From positions 1 through 5,561 of the forward strand of contig JAISFB010000170.1 in NCBI GenBank assembly GCA_031263805.1: a DNA stretch of 5,561 bases, in the 5' to 3' direction. Made by a program: the position numbers and the translations under genes. The notes under the pieces are model-generated. The model saw nothing but the letters and a program-made list of their open reading frames with translations. It did no database searches and was not told the DNA's origin. Positions 1-5,561 of the stretch are shown piece by piece. Source of the DNA: Oscillospiraceae bacterium (GTDB lineage Bacteria; Bacillota; Clostridia; Oscillospirales; Oscillospiraceae). Position 1 is the stretch's first letter. Every line of letters starts with the position of its first letter.

Positions 1-797
1 GTCCTCAGATTTTTATGATAATAGCAAACGTCATACGCCTGCGCCGACGCGGCGGTGGACAGCGAGCCGTTTCTGTAGACCGTCATATTGTCGGTCGTGA
101 ACGGCAGCGCGGCGGCGAGTGCCGAGCCGCTTTTCAGGATAGCGGGGCCCTCGACGCCCGCGTTTACGAGCGCGGTGTAGTTCATCTCTCCCGCGGAATC
201 GAGCCTGTAGCCGAGCGTCGTCGCGTAGGCCGTTCCCTGCTTTGTGTCCGCCGTGAGCATATTGTAGAAAATGTTCATACAGTCGCGCCTTGTGACGGTC
301 TGCCCGCGCGTCGCCGTGACGTTCGCGTCAAGGCCGAGAGCCCTGTACTTCGCGAGCTGCGCGTCCGGGAACGCCCCGACGAGGTCGGCCTGCGTGTAGC
401 CAAGCATCCGCACGGCAAGCGTCGCGGCTTCTTCAAGCGTAATACCCTTGTCCGGGCGGAACGTGCCGTCCGAATAGCCTGTGACCCAGCCGTTGTCAAC
501 GGCAATTTTGACGGACGGCGACGCCCAGTGTGAGCTTTTTACGTCCTTGAACAGCGAATAGCCGGACGCCTCCGCCGCCGTGTCCTTGTACACCGAGGCG
601 TTTACGGCGAGCTTTACGAATTCAGCGCGCGTGATATTGTCCGAGAGGTTCATCCTCCCCTTTTCGTCGCCCGTCATAATGCCGAGCGCGCGGATCGTGT
701 TTTCGACCTCCGTCTGGTCCGCCGCCGCCGCCGCGGGCATCGCGAAAAGCGAAAGCGTTAAGACGAGTGCGAGGATAAGCGATATTTTCTTTTTCAT
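1..797 (-). CDS. Secreted SLH-domain (S-layer homology) protein, 3' end outside window
   Basis: The reading frame runs from ATG at 797-795 to the window edge without a stop, giving 265 visible residues. Residues 1-26 form a Sec signal peptide: MKKK, a hydrophobic core ISLILALVLTLSLFAM, then an Ala-rich cleavage region PAAAAA. Three SLH-like units follow. Unit 1 (about 31-68) contains IRALGIMTGD and ITRAEFVKLAV. Unit 2 (about 83-134) is the clearest: FKDV, HWAS, AVDNGWVTGYSDGTFRPD, then ITLEEAATLAVRMLGY. Unit 3 (about 143-183) is divergent: FPD, YRALGLD, VTRRDCMNIFYNML. SLH domains anchor proteins non-covalently to pyruvylated secondary cell-wall polymers. Residues 187-265 leave the SLH fold (ATTLGY, FTTDNMTVYRNGS, AYDVCYYHKNL) and resemble an unnamed region I recall from other clostridial SLH proteins. 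The gene starts 31 bp after the permease stop with no terminator between, so co-transcription with the exporter is likely. The C-terminal function is unknown because it is cut off. Confidence 0.88.
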   Translation of the reverse strand, partial: MKKKISLILALVLTLSLFAMPAAAAADQTEVENTIRALGIMTGDEKGRMNLSDNITRAEFVKLAVNASVYKDTAAEASGYSLFKDVKSSHWASPSVKIAVDNGWVTGYSDGTFRPDKGITLEEAATLAVRMLGYTQADLVGAFPDAQLAKYRALGLDANVTATRGQTVTRRDCMNIFYNMLTADTKQGTAYATTLGYRLDSAGEMNYTALVNAGVEGPAILKSGSALAAALPFTTDNMTVYRNGSLSTAASAQAYDVCYYHKNLR

Positions 798-828
798 ATT
801 TTATTTCCGAGTCCTTTCATAAAAATAA
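798..828 (-). promoter_or_regulatory. Short spacer with weak ribosome site before the SLH gene
   Basis: This 31-bp AT-rich spacer separates the permease stop (TAA, 831-829) from the SLH start. It holds AAAGGA at 817-812, which is 14 nt from the ATG and therefore rather far, and a weaker CGGAA at 809-805, about 7 nt away. I see no hairpin with a T-run and no convincing promoter, so read-through from the exporter operon is the simplest source of SLH mRNA. The spacing suggests weaker translation initiation than for the genes upstream. Confidence 0.45.
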
Positions 829-2037
829 TTACTCATAGCGCAGCGCGTCTATCGGATTGAGCTTCGCCGCTTTTTTCGCGGGGAGATACCCGAACAGTAT
901 TCCTATTACGGCGGAGATACCGAACGCCATAAATACCGAGGCAATTGACGGCGATACGGTAAGGCTTTCCTCCGTCATCGCCGCGATGACCTGCGTCGCG
1001 ACGGCGGAGAGCCCGAAGCCCGCGAGTATGCCGAGCGCCCCGCCGATAACGCTCGTCGTCGCGGCCTCTATGACGAACTGCGACATAATGTACCGTTCTT
1101 TAGCGCCGAGCGCCTTGCGTATACCGATCTCGCGCGTGCGCTCCGTGACGGATACGAGCATAATGTTCATTATCCCGATGCCGCCGACGAGCAGGGAAAT
1201 GCCCGCGATCAGCGCCAAAACCGTGATCAGGATGCTCAGCATCTGCGTCATAGTGCCGAGCAGCTCGCTCATACTTTGCACTCTGTAGGCGTTGTCGGAA
1301 CCGAATATGTCATACAGCTCGTCCTCCATCGCCGCTTTTGCGGGCGTGGCAAGGTCTTCCGACACAAGCGTCACGGTGTAGGAGTTCAGAACGCCGATGC
1401 CGCTCATGCGCGCCGCGGTCGAATACGGGATAAAAATAACGTCGTCCGCGCCGCCCTCTTCAGTCTCGCCGCTGTCGGCAATGATGTCCATCACGCCGAT
1501 TATCGTGAACATCCGCCCCGATATTTTAAGCGTTTCGCCGACGGCGTCGCCGTTAAAATACGTCTCGCTCACATACGTTCCGACAACGCAGACGTTGGCG
1601 CGCTCCCTGACGTCAACGTAATACAGCCCGCGCCCGCCCGGCATCAGAAGATACTGCTTCATTTCGAGATAATCCTCGCTGACGCCCGTCACCGACGGGG
1701 ATTCCAGCGTCTCGCTCCCGAGCTTCACGGTCACGCCGCCCATCGAAACCATCGGAGACAGTTTTAAGAAATACTCCGGATGCTCCTCGACGATTTCATA
1801 CATTTTTTCCTCGGAAACTGAGCGCGAGCTGCCGCGCCCGGTTATCATAATGTTCAGCGTGTCGGTCCCGAGGCTTTTGAACGCGTCTACCATATAGTTT
1901 TCCATCCCGTTGCCGAGCCCTACTATCGTAATGACGGACATAACGCCGATGATAATGCCGAGCATAGTCAAAAACGCGCGCATCTTCCCCGCGAGTATAT
2001 TTTTCAGCGCGAGCTCAAAGGACTCAAAAAATCTCAT
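829..2037 (-). CDS. MacB/FtsX-family ABC transporter permease (YknZ-like)
   Basis: This 402-residue protein is the membrane part of a MacB-type (type VII) ABC exporter, whose ATPase is encoded separately just upstream. Topology is as expected: TM1 about 20-44 (MRAFLTMLGIIIGVMSV), a long extracytoplasmic MacB-type domain about 45-262, then TM2 about 266-296, TM3 about 325-352 and TM4 about 364-386. Family marks are LKNILAGKMRAFLTMLGIIIG at the N-terminus (residues 11-31), the cytoplasmic ERTREIGIRKALGA loop at 299-312 that contacts the ATPase, and the ending PAKKAAKLNPIDALRYE. The length is normal for split permeases. The start ATG (2037-2035) overlaps the ATPase stop as ATGA, and GGAGG lies 7 nt upstream, so translation is probably coupled. 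These exporters work by mechanotransmission: ATP-driven movements are passed to the outer domain rather than moving substrate through the membrane. The substrate is unknown. A LolCE-like or FtsEX-like role is less likely because of the adaptor partner. Confidence 0.93.
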   Translation of the reverse strand: MRFFESFELALKNILAGKMRAFLTMLGIIIGVMSVITIVGLGNGMENYMVDAFKSLGTDTLNIMITGRGSSRSVSEEKMYEIVEEHPEYFLKLSPMVSMGGVTVKLGSETLESPSVTGVSEDYLEMKQYLLMPGGRGLYYVDVRERANVCVVGTYVSETYFNGDAVGETLKISGRMFTIIGVMDIIADSGETEEGGADDVIFIPYSTAARMSGIGVLNSYTVTLVSEDLATPAKAAMEDELYDIFGSDNAYRVQSMSELLGTMTQMLSILITVLALIAGISLLVGGIGIMNIMLVSVTERTREIGIRKALGAKERYIMSQFVIEAATTSVIGGALGILAGFGLSAVATQVIAAMTEESLTVSPSIASVFMAFGISAVIGILFGYLPAKKAAKLNPIDALRYE

Positions 2038-2777
2038 ACGCCGACCTCCGTTCTCACGTCCCCGCCCACTCCCGGCGCGGCTGATACCGGGCCGTCATAC
2101 GATACTCTCCCGTCCTCTAAACGGATGACGCGCTGCGCCCGCGCCGCTATCGAGCTGTCGTGCGTTATCAGCACCACGGTGTTGCCTTCCTCGTTGAGCT
2201 CACGGAGCATCGAAAGCACTTCAAGCCCGGTTTTCGAGTCGAGCGCGCCCGTCGGCTCGTCGGCAAGTATTATCGACGGGCTGCCCACAAGCGCGCGGGC
2301 TATCGAAACACGCTGCTGCTGCCCGCCGGAAAGCTGGTTCGGCCTGTTTTTCAGCTTATCGCCGAGCCCGACCTTTGTCAAGACGTCAGTCGCGCGGCGG
2401 CGGCGCTCTGATTTCGATACGCCGGCGTACATCAGCGGTATTTCAACGTTTTCACGCAGATTGCTTTTCGCCAGCAGATTGTACTGCTGAAAAATGAAGC
2501 CGATCATCTCGTTGCGTATCTCCGCCAGCGCGTTTTTTCGCAGCGTGCCGACGGACACGCCGCCGAGAAAATATTCCCCGAAGGTCGGCACGTCGAGGCA
2601 GCCGATTATGTTCATACAAGTGGATTTCCCGGAGCCGGACTGCCCGACTATCGCGACAAACTCTCCTTTATATATGCTCATATTGATCTCGTCGCACGCG
2701 CGGACGACGTTGTCGCCCATATAATAGTGCTTTGATACGCTGCGGAACTCGATAAGCGGCGATTCGTTACGCTCCAT
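2034..2777 (-). CDS. MacB/LolD-type ABC transporter ATP-binding protein (YknY-like)
   Basis: This 247-residue cytoplasmic ATPase energises the neighbouring permease. All nucleotide-binding motifs are intact: Walker A GQSGSGKST (45-53), Q-loop FIFQQYNLL (94-102), signature LSGGQQQR (149-156), Walker B IILADEPTGALD (169-180) and the H-loop ITHD (204-207). The combination GQSGSGKSTCMNIIGCLD, FQQYNLL and DEPTGALDSKTG is characteristic of the MacB/LolD/YknY subfamily. The body ends near EDGRV (221-225); the last 20 or so residues (GPVSAAPGVGGD onward) are a non-conserved Gly/Val-rich tail whose DNA also carries the permease ribosome site. The start is set by GGAGG 7 nt upstream, inside the adaptor's last codons. 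The adaptor stop lies 3 bp before this ATG and the permease start overlaps this stop by 4 bp, which indicates a single operon and complex. Confidence 0.95.
   Translation of the reverse strand: MERNESPLIEFRSVSKHYYMGDNVVRACDEINMSIYKGEFVAIVGQSGSGKSTCMNIIGCLDVPTFGEYFLGGVSVGTLRKNALAEIRNEMIGFIFQQYNLLAKSNLRENVEIPLMYAGVSKSERRRRATDVLTKVGLGDKLKNRPNQLSGGQQQRVSIARALVGSPSIILADEPTGALDSKTGLEVLSMLRELNEEGNTVVLITHDSSIAARAQRVIRLEDGRVSYDGPVSAAPGVGGDVRTEVGV
2045..2049 (-). promoter_or_regulatory. Ribosome binding site of the permease, inside the ATPase gene
   Basis: A perfect GGAGG lies 7 nt before the permease ATG at 2037-2035 and within the last codons of the ATPase gene. It supports this start and, together with the ATGA overlap, suggests coupled translation of ATPase and permease. 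Confidence 0.8.
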
Positions 2778-2780
2778 CGC

Positions 2781-4667
2781 CTAACCTCCGTAGCGTACTG
2801 TGCCATCCGGCCCGGGCGCGGCTCCGGAACTCCCGGCGCGCGTCACGGTCATCGTGCCGCCGCCGCCGCCCATCATACCGCCGCCCATTCCGCCCGGCAT
2901 CATCACGAACATATTCTGCGACTCCGCCTGCCTGACGTAGGTTATCTCGTCTCCCTCGCGCAGCCCGGACTTTATTTCGATATACGTTCCGTCCGAAACG
3001 CCGGTTTCAACGGATACGTATTCGTAGCCATCCGGGACGCCCTGTGAGATATTGACCTGACCCGCGCCGCCGCCCTGCGGGAGATTACCCTGCGGGATAT
3101 TGCCCTGCGGAGCTTCGCCCTGCGGGATATCGCCCTGCGGGAAATCGCTCGGCGGAGTCCCGCCAAGCTGCGGAATATCGCTCGGCGGCGTCTCGCCGTC
3201 TGACGCCGCGTCCGCGGTGGTTTTGACGAGCACTCGGTTTCCGCGCGCGACGGCGCCTATCGGCACCGAAAGAACGTTTTCGGCGCTTTGGAACACGATC
3301 TCGGCGTCCACGTTCATTCCCGGCAAGAGCTCACCGGCGTCGTCGATGCGCACCGTCACGGGGTAAGACGTCACGCCGTTCGCCGTCGCGCCCTGAATGC
3401 TTATTTTCGTTACAACTCCCGCGAACGCGCGCCCCTCGACGGCGTCGGCGGTTATATCAACGCTCTGCCCGACCTCGATTTTCTTGATATCCAGCTCGTC
3501 GATGTTCATCGTCATTTGCAGATACGTCAGATCGTATATCGTGCAGAGGACCTTGCCGGCGCTCAGCGTGTCGCCCTGCTTGTAGTCCTTGGAGATCACC
3601 GTGCCGTTTATAGGAGATTTTATCGTGTAATTGTCGAGCTGATCGGTCTGATTCTCCATCGCGATCTCCGCGTCACGCAATTGCCTGTACGCGTTGTCGA
3701 TCGCGTCGCTGAGAGAATCGCTCGTGAGCGAAACAAGCCTTTGACCCTCAAAGACATAATCCCCCTCGCTGACGGCTATCGCCGCGACGTCCCCGGACAA
3801 CTCCGCCGACACGGTTTTTTCGCTTTTATACTTAAACGTCCCCGCGCCCGCCGCGACGGCGTCGCCGACGCCCGCCGTAGCCGTCAGGGACGGCGAGATG
3901 GCGCCCGGATTCTCGACTTCTATCGTCACATACCGCGCGACGATGTTCCCGGACAAAACAACATCCGCCCCGCCGAGCTTCGTCACCCGTCCCGGCAGCG
4001 TCTCAAACGAGCCGTCGAGCGTGACCTCGGCGGCCTGACCGACGCGGATATCCGCCGCGTCGTCCGTGAGAAACGGCAGCTCTATCGTCATATACCGGCT
4101 GTCAACGATGCTGATTATCGGCTGACCGCCCGTCACGCTGTCGCCGTACTCGATATCAAGGCTTGTTATGTATCCGGACGCGCTCGCCGTTATCTCCAGC
4201 TTTTCAAGGTTTTCAAGCTGCCTGTTGTAGGCGTTGCGCGCCGAGGCGAGCGAGAGCTCCGCGCGCTCTAAGCTGCTGGAGGTGTTCGAGCTGTCGATCT
4301 TATAAAGCTCGGTGTCTTTTTCAACGACGTCGCCTTCCTCAAACTCCGCCGCGATGATCTCGCCTTCGATCAGCGTCGTGACGGAATACGAATCCGCCGG
4401 GCGCAGAGTCCCGCTGCCCGACAGGGAGGACGAAATGTCGCGCCGCGTCACAACGTCCGTCACATATGAGGCCGACAGGCCGGAGGCCGCCTCTCTGTAC
4501 CGCGCGATGATCGGCCTGACGAATATGACCGCGGCGGCGATTATCGCCACGATAATGATGAGGGCTATCCATTTCTTTTTGCTCCGCCGCTTTTTCGGCG
4601 CTTTCTGAGGGGCCGGCGCCGCCTCCGCCGGCGTTACCGCCGCTGTCGCCTCGATTTCAAGTTCCAT
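2781..4667 (-). CDS. Membrane-anchored MacA/HlyD-type efflux adaptor with duplicated lipoyl-barrel module
   Basis: This 628-residue protein is the adaptor of the exporter. Residues 1-32 are a cytoplasmic Ala/Pro tail ending in a Lys/Arg cluster (KKRRSKKK), followed by one TM helix (about 33-52) and an extracytoplasmic body. Unit 1 (about 95-265) has a lipoyl half EGEIIAAEFEEGDVV, a short helical hairpin (about 128-157), a second half SGYITSLDIEYGDSV, and a barrel with IRVGQAAEVTLDG. Unit 2 (about 285-458) repeats the plan: SGDVAAIAVSEGDYV, hairpin 316-346, INGTVISKDYKQGDTLSAG, IEVGQSVDITADA. A membrane-proximal strand NVLSVPIGAVARGNRVLV (464-481) follows. A PQG repeat linker (about 493-534) interrupts this domain before YVSVETGVSDGTYIEIKSGLREGDEI (550-575), the usual C-terminal adaptor strands. 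A Met/Gly-rich tail ends the protein. MacA/YknX-type adaptors are usually near 370-420 residues, so this one is markedly long. AAAGGA 7 nt upstream of the ATG supports the start. It is first in the operon and followed by ATPase and permease. Confidence 0.92.
   Translation of the reverse strand: MELEIEATAAVTPAEAAPAPQKAPKKRRSKKKWIALIIIVAIIAAAVIFVRPIIARYREAASGLSASYVTDVVTRRDISSSLSGSGTLRPADSYSVTTLIEGEIIAAEFEEGDVVEKDTELYKIDSSNTSSSLERAELSLASARNAYNRQLENLEKLEITASASGYITSLDIEYGDSVTGGQPIISIVDSRYMTIELPFLTDDAADIRVGQAAEVTLDGSFETLPGRVTKLGGADVVLSGNIVARYVTIEVENPGAISPSLTATAGVGDAVAAGAGTFKYKSEKTVSAELSGDVAAIAVSEGDYVFEGQRLVSLTSDSLSDAIDNAYRQLRDAEIAMENQTDQLDNYTIKSPINGTVISKDYKQGDTLSAGKVLCTIYDLTYLQMTMNIDELDIKKIEVGQSVDITADAVEGRAFAGVVTKISIQGATANGVTSYPVTVRIDDAGELLPGMNVDAEIVFQSAENVLSVPIGAVARGNRVLVKTTADAASDGETPPSDIPQLGGTPPSDFPQGDIPQGEAPQGNIPQGNLPQGGGAGQVNISQGVPDGYEYVSVETGVSDGTYIEIKSGLREGDEITYVRQAESQNMFVMMPGGMGGGMMGGGGGTMTVTRAGSSGAAPGPDGTVRYGG
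2785..2789 (-). promoter_or_regulatory. Ribosome binding site of the exporter ATPase, inside the adaptor stop region
   Basis: GGAGG is formed by the adaptor's final Gly-Gly codons just before its TAG stop (2783-2781) and sits 7 nt before the ATPase ATG (2777-2775). It fixes the ATPase start and shows tight packing of the operon. Confidence 0.8.
2856..2912 (-). other. Met/Gly-rich low-complexity tail of the adaptor
   Basis: Residues 586-604 of the adaptor include MFVMMPGGMGGGMMGGGGG, with six Met and a dense Gly run, followed by a Ser/Ala/Pro/Gly-rich end. It lies after the last recognisable adaptor strand, so it is probably flexible and extracytoplasmic. Met-rich segments can bind Cu(I) or Ag(I) in other proteins, but nothing else here points to metal export. 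Confidence 0.6.
3066..3193 (-). repeat. In-frame 15-bp tandem repeat encoding PQG pentapeptides, plus an 11-residue duplication
   Basis: On the plus strand the core ccctgcgg occurs at 3073, 3088, 3103, 3118 and 3133, an exact 15-bp period. In the adaptor this gives FPQGD-IPQGE-APQGN-IPQGN-LPQGG (about residues 509-533). Just before it, TPPSDIPQLGG is followed by TPPSDFPQGD, an 11-residue (33-bp) duplication visible as ctcggcgg at 3148 and 3181. All units are multiples of three, so copy-number change would alter linker length without breaking the frame. Confidence 0.85.
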
Positions 4668-4674
4668 AATGTTG

Positions 4675-4680
4675 TCCTTT
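4675..4680 (-). promoter_or_regulatory. Ribosome binding site of the adaptor
   Basis: AAAGGA lies 7 nt upstream of the adaptor ATG (4667-4665). It is a good match to the anti-Shine-Dalgarno sequence and supports this start over any internal Met codon. Confidence 0.75.
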
Positions 4681-4713
4681 CACAGGTTATTTCGCGGATC
4701 GATTATGGATGGA

Positions 4714-4742
4714 ATTATATACTGAAAATTAGAATAATCAGT
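4714..4742 (-). promoter_or_regulatory. Probable promoter of the exporter operon
   Basis: Read on the minus strand, TATAAT (4719-4714) is a perfect -10 box in an AT-rich stretch that stands out from the GC-rich genes. Transcription would start near 4707, leaving a leader of about 40 nt. With a 17-bp spacer the -35 position is ACTGAT (4742-4737), a poor match to TTGACA, and no other spacing gives a good one. A weak -35 box would fit a promoter that needs an activator, but that is inference. Confidence 0.5.
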
Positions 4743-4767
4743 TAACAAAATGAAAATATAATGTTAA
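4742..4767. promoter_or_regulatory. Candidate operator: TTAACA-N14-TGTTAA inverted repeat
   Basis: Plus-strand TTAACA at 4742-4747 and TGTTAA at 4762-4767 form a perfect 6-bp inverted repeat with half-sites 20 bp apart, about two helical turns. It lies directly upstream of the weak -35 position, where a dimeric activator could bind. The region is AT-rich, so a chance match is possible, and no regulator gene is in the window. Confidence 0.25.
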
Positions 4768-4778
4768 TTGTCGGGCGA

Positions 4779-4848
4779 CCGCCGTTCCCCGCCCCGTCCC
4801 GTAGGGGTGAACTGTGTTCGCCCCTACGGTACGAGGGAACAGGGGCGG
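4779..4848. repeat. Nested palindromic repeat (REP-like GTAGGGG...CCCCTAC element)
   Basis: The inner stem pairs 4799-4812 with 4816-4829 around a TGT loop: 14 pairs on the plus strand counting one T-G wobble, with CCGTAGGGG against CCCCTACGG perfect. An outer stem pairs CCGCC (4779-4783) with GGCGG (4844-4848) and GTTCCC (4784-4789) with GGGAAC (4835-4840), with a 3-nt bulge and unpaired bases between the stems. It lies between the importer ATPase and the exporter operon. The GTAGGGGNGAAC...GTTCGCCCCTAC pattern resembles intergenic palindromes I recall from clostridial genomes. Neither strand has a T-run just after the stem, so it is not a standard intrinsic terminator, though it could still end or stabilise the ATPase mRNA. 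Confidence 0.75.
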
Positions 4849-4880
4849 ACAGCCGAAAAAAACTTCGATAAAAAATATCA

Positions 4881-5561
4881 TCAATTAGAATCGGTCATAT
4901 TCAAAAATCTGCTTAGAAATTCCCGCAGGCGCGGGCTCGCCGGGTGCGTGAACACATCCCCCGGAGCGCCTTGCTCCGCGATCACTCCGCCGTCCATAAA
5001 GACGACGCGGTCCGACACGTCGCGGGCGAAGGCCATTTCGTGCGTTACGACGATAAGCGTCAGCCCCGTGTGTACCAGGCCGGAGATCACGCGAAGCACG
5101 TCGCCTACCATCTCGGGGTCAAGCGCGGACGTCGGTTCGTCAAAAAGCAGCGCGTCGGGCTCCATACACAGCGCGCGGGCGATGGCGACGCGTTGCTGCT
5201 GGCCGCCGGAGAGCTGGCGCGGCTTCGCGTGGATATACTGCCCCATACCGACTTTCTCAAGACATTCGAGCGCCGTTTGCCTCGCCGTGTCCCGGTCTCT
5301 CCCCGCGACCTTCATCTGGCCTATGACGCAGTTTTGCAGGACGTTCATATTTGGGAACAGGTTGAATTGCTGAAATACCATCCCGACCTTTTCACGGTAT
5401 CCCGGTATCTTAAAGCCGCGCCGCGTGACGGATTCGCCCTTGAACAAAATCTCCCCGGCGCTCGGCCATTCGAGCAGATTGACGCACCGCAAAAACGTAG
5501 ATTTCCCGGAGCCGGAAGAGCCTATCACGGATACGACCTCGCCCTTCGCGACGGAAAGGTC
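4881..5561 (-). CDS. Polar amino-acid ABC importer ATPase (GlnQ/HisP type), 5' end outside window
   Basis: The frame is open to the right edge, giving 226 visible residues from [14 protein letters not shown]. The GTG at 5528 is an internal Val of the strand before Walker A, not a start; the real start lies about 20-25 residues further upstream, judged from the usual length near 240-250. Motifs are complete: Walker [10 protein letters not shown] (14-22), Q-loop [16 protein letters not shown], signature [15 protein letters not shown], Walker [15 protein letters not shown] and H-loop [14 protein letters not shown] with [16 protein letters not shown] marks the polar amino-acid uptake subfamily (GlnQ, HisP, ArtP, TcyN), and the ending [17 protein letters not shown] is also typical. 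It would power uptake with a permease and a solute-binding protein, presumably encoded upstream outside the window. Which amino acid is taken up cannot be told. It is separated by 213 bp from the exporter and is probably the last gene of its own operon. Confidence 0.94.
   Translation of the reverse strand, partial: DLSVAKGEVVSVIGSSGSGKSTFLRCVNLLEWPSAGEILFKGESVTRRGFKIPGYREKVGMVFQQFNLFPNMNVLQNCVIGQMKVAGRDRDTARQTALECLEKVGMGQYIHAKPRQLSGGQQQRVAIARALCMEPDALLFDEPTSALDPEMVGDVLRVISGLVHTGLTLIVVTHEMAFARDVSDRVVFMDGGVIAEQGAPGDVFTHPASPRLREFLSRFLNMTDSN

Noticed and set aside
15..533. Plus-strand open frame of 172 codons opposite the SLH gene
   Set aside because: It is Arg-rich, has no recognisable motif and lies antisense to a continuous SLH reading frame with signal peptide and domain motifs.
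718..735. GCC/GCG triplet run in the SLH signal peptide as a phase-variation switch
   Set aside because: The unit is a triplet, so slippage would not change frame, and Ala runs are normal at signal peptidase sites.
794..820. Eight-codon mini-frame (MKGLGNKI) ending in an ATGA overlap with the SLH start
   Set aside because: It could be a coupling leader peptide, but I see no ribosome site before its ATG and such short frames occur often by chance.
3288..4271. Plus-strand open frame of 327 codons opposite the adaptor
   Set aside because: Its composition is dominated by Arg, His and Val, as expected from the complement of GC-rich coding DNA. The opposite frame is a clear adaptor.
4799..4829. 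Intrinsic terminator at the strong hairpin
   Set aside because: No T-run follows the stem on the minus strand (the downstream bases are GACGGGGCGG), and on the plus strand an A-run, not a T-run, lies further downstream.
4881..5528. Importer ATPase starting at the GTG at 5528
   Set aside because: That would start the protein within the strand that leads into Walker A. The upstream in-frame codons ([11 protein letters not shown]) match the family, so the true start is beyond the window.
1..5561. CRISPR, phage, toxin-antitoxin or transposase content
   Set aside because: No spaced direct repeats of CRISPR type, no tRNA-like folds noticed, and no protein with such motifs on either strand.

Overview
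All five genes in this 5.56-kb window lie on the minus strand, so they read from right to left. The best guess for the host is a GC-rich member of the Firmicutes, most likely a clostridial lineage such as Oscillospiraceae. The clues are an S-layer homology (SLH) surface protein with a classic MKKK signal peptide, strong GGAGG/AAAGGA ribosome binding sites, a YknXYZ-like exporter without a TolC-type partner, and a GTAGGGG...CCCCTAC palindrome of a kind seen in such genomes. This assignment is inferred from the sequence alone, without any search.

Layout in transcription order: (1) 5561-4881, the ATPase of a polar amino-acid ABC importer (GlnQ/HisP type), cut by the window edge at its N-terminus. 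(2) 4880-4668, a 213-bp intergenic gap with a nested palindromic repeat, an AT-rich stretch with a small inverted repeat, and a probable promoter (TATAAT at 4719-4714). (3) 4667-2781, a 628-residue membrane-anchored MacA/HlyD-like adaptor. (4) 2777-2034, a MacB/LolD-type ABC ATPase. (5) 2037-829, a MacB/FtsX-type permease. (6) 797-1, the first 265 codons of a secreted SLH-domain protein whose end lies outside the window. It has no stop codon here, so a closed-ORF search misses it.

Genes 3-5 are packed with a 3-bp gap and a 4-bp ATGA overlap, each with its ribosome site inside the previous gene, and form one tripartite efflux system in the same order as Bacillus subtilis yknX-yknY-yknZ. The ATPase dimer would power the four-helix permease, and the adaptor would extend from the membrane into the wall space. 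The SLH gene follows only 31 bp later with no terminator visible, so it is probably co-transcribed. The substrate cannot be read from the sequence; peptides, toxins or amphiphilic drugs are typical for the family.

The most unusual part is the adaptor. It carries two consecutive copies of the lipoyl/short hairpin/lipoyl/barrel unit, a PQG pentapeptide repeat, and a Met/Gly-rich tail. I see no RNA genes, CRISPR array, transposase or phage genes, and no convincing plus-strand gene.
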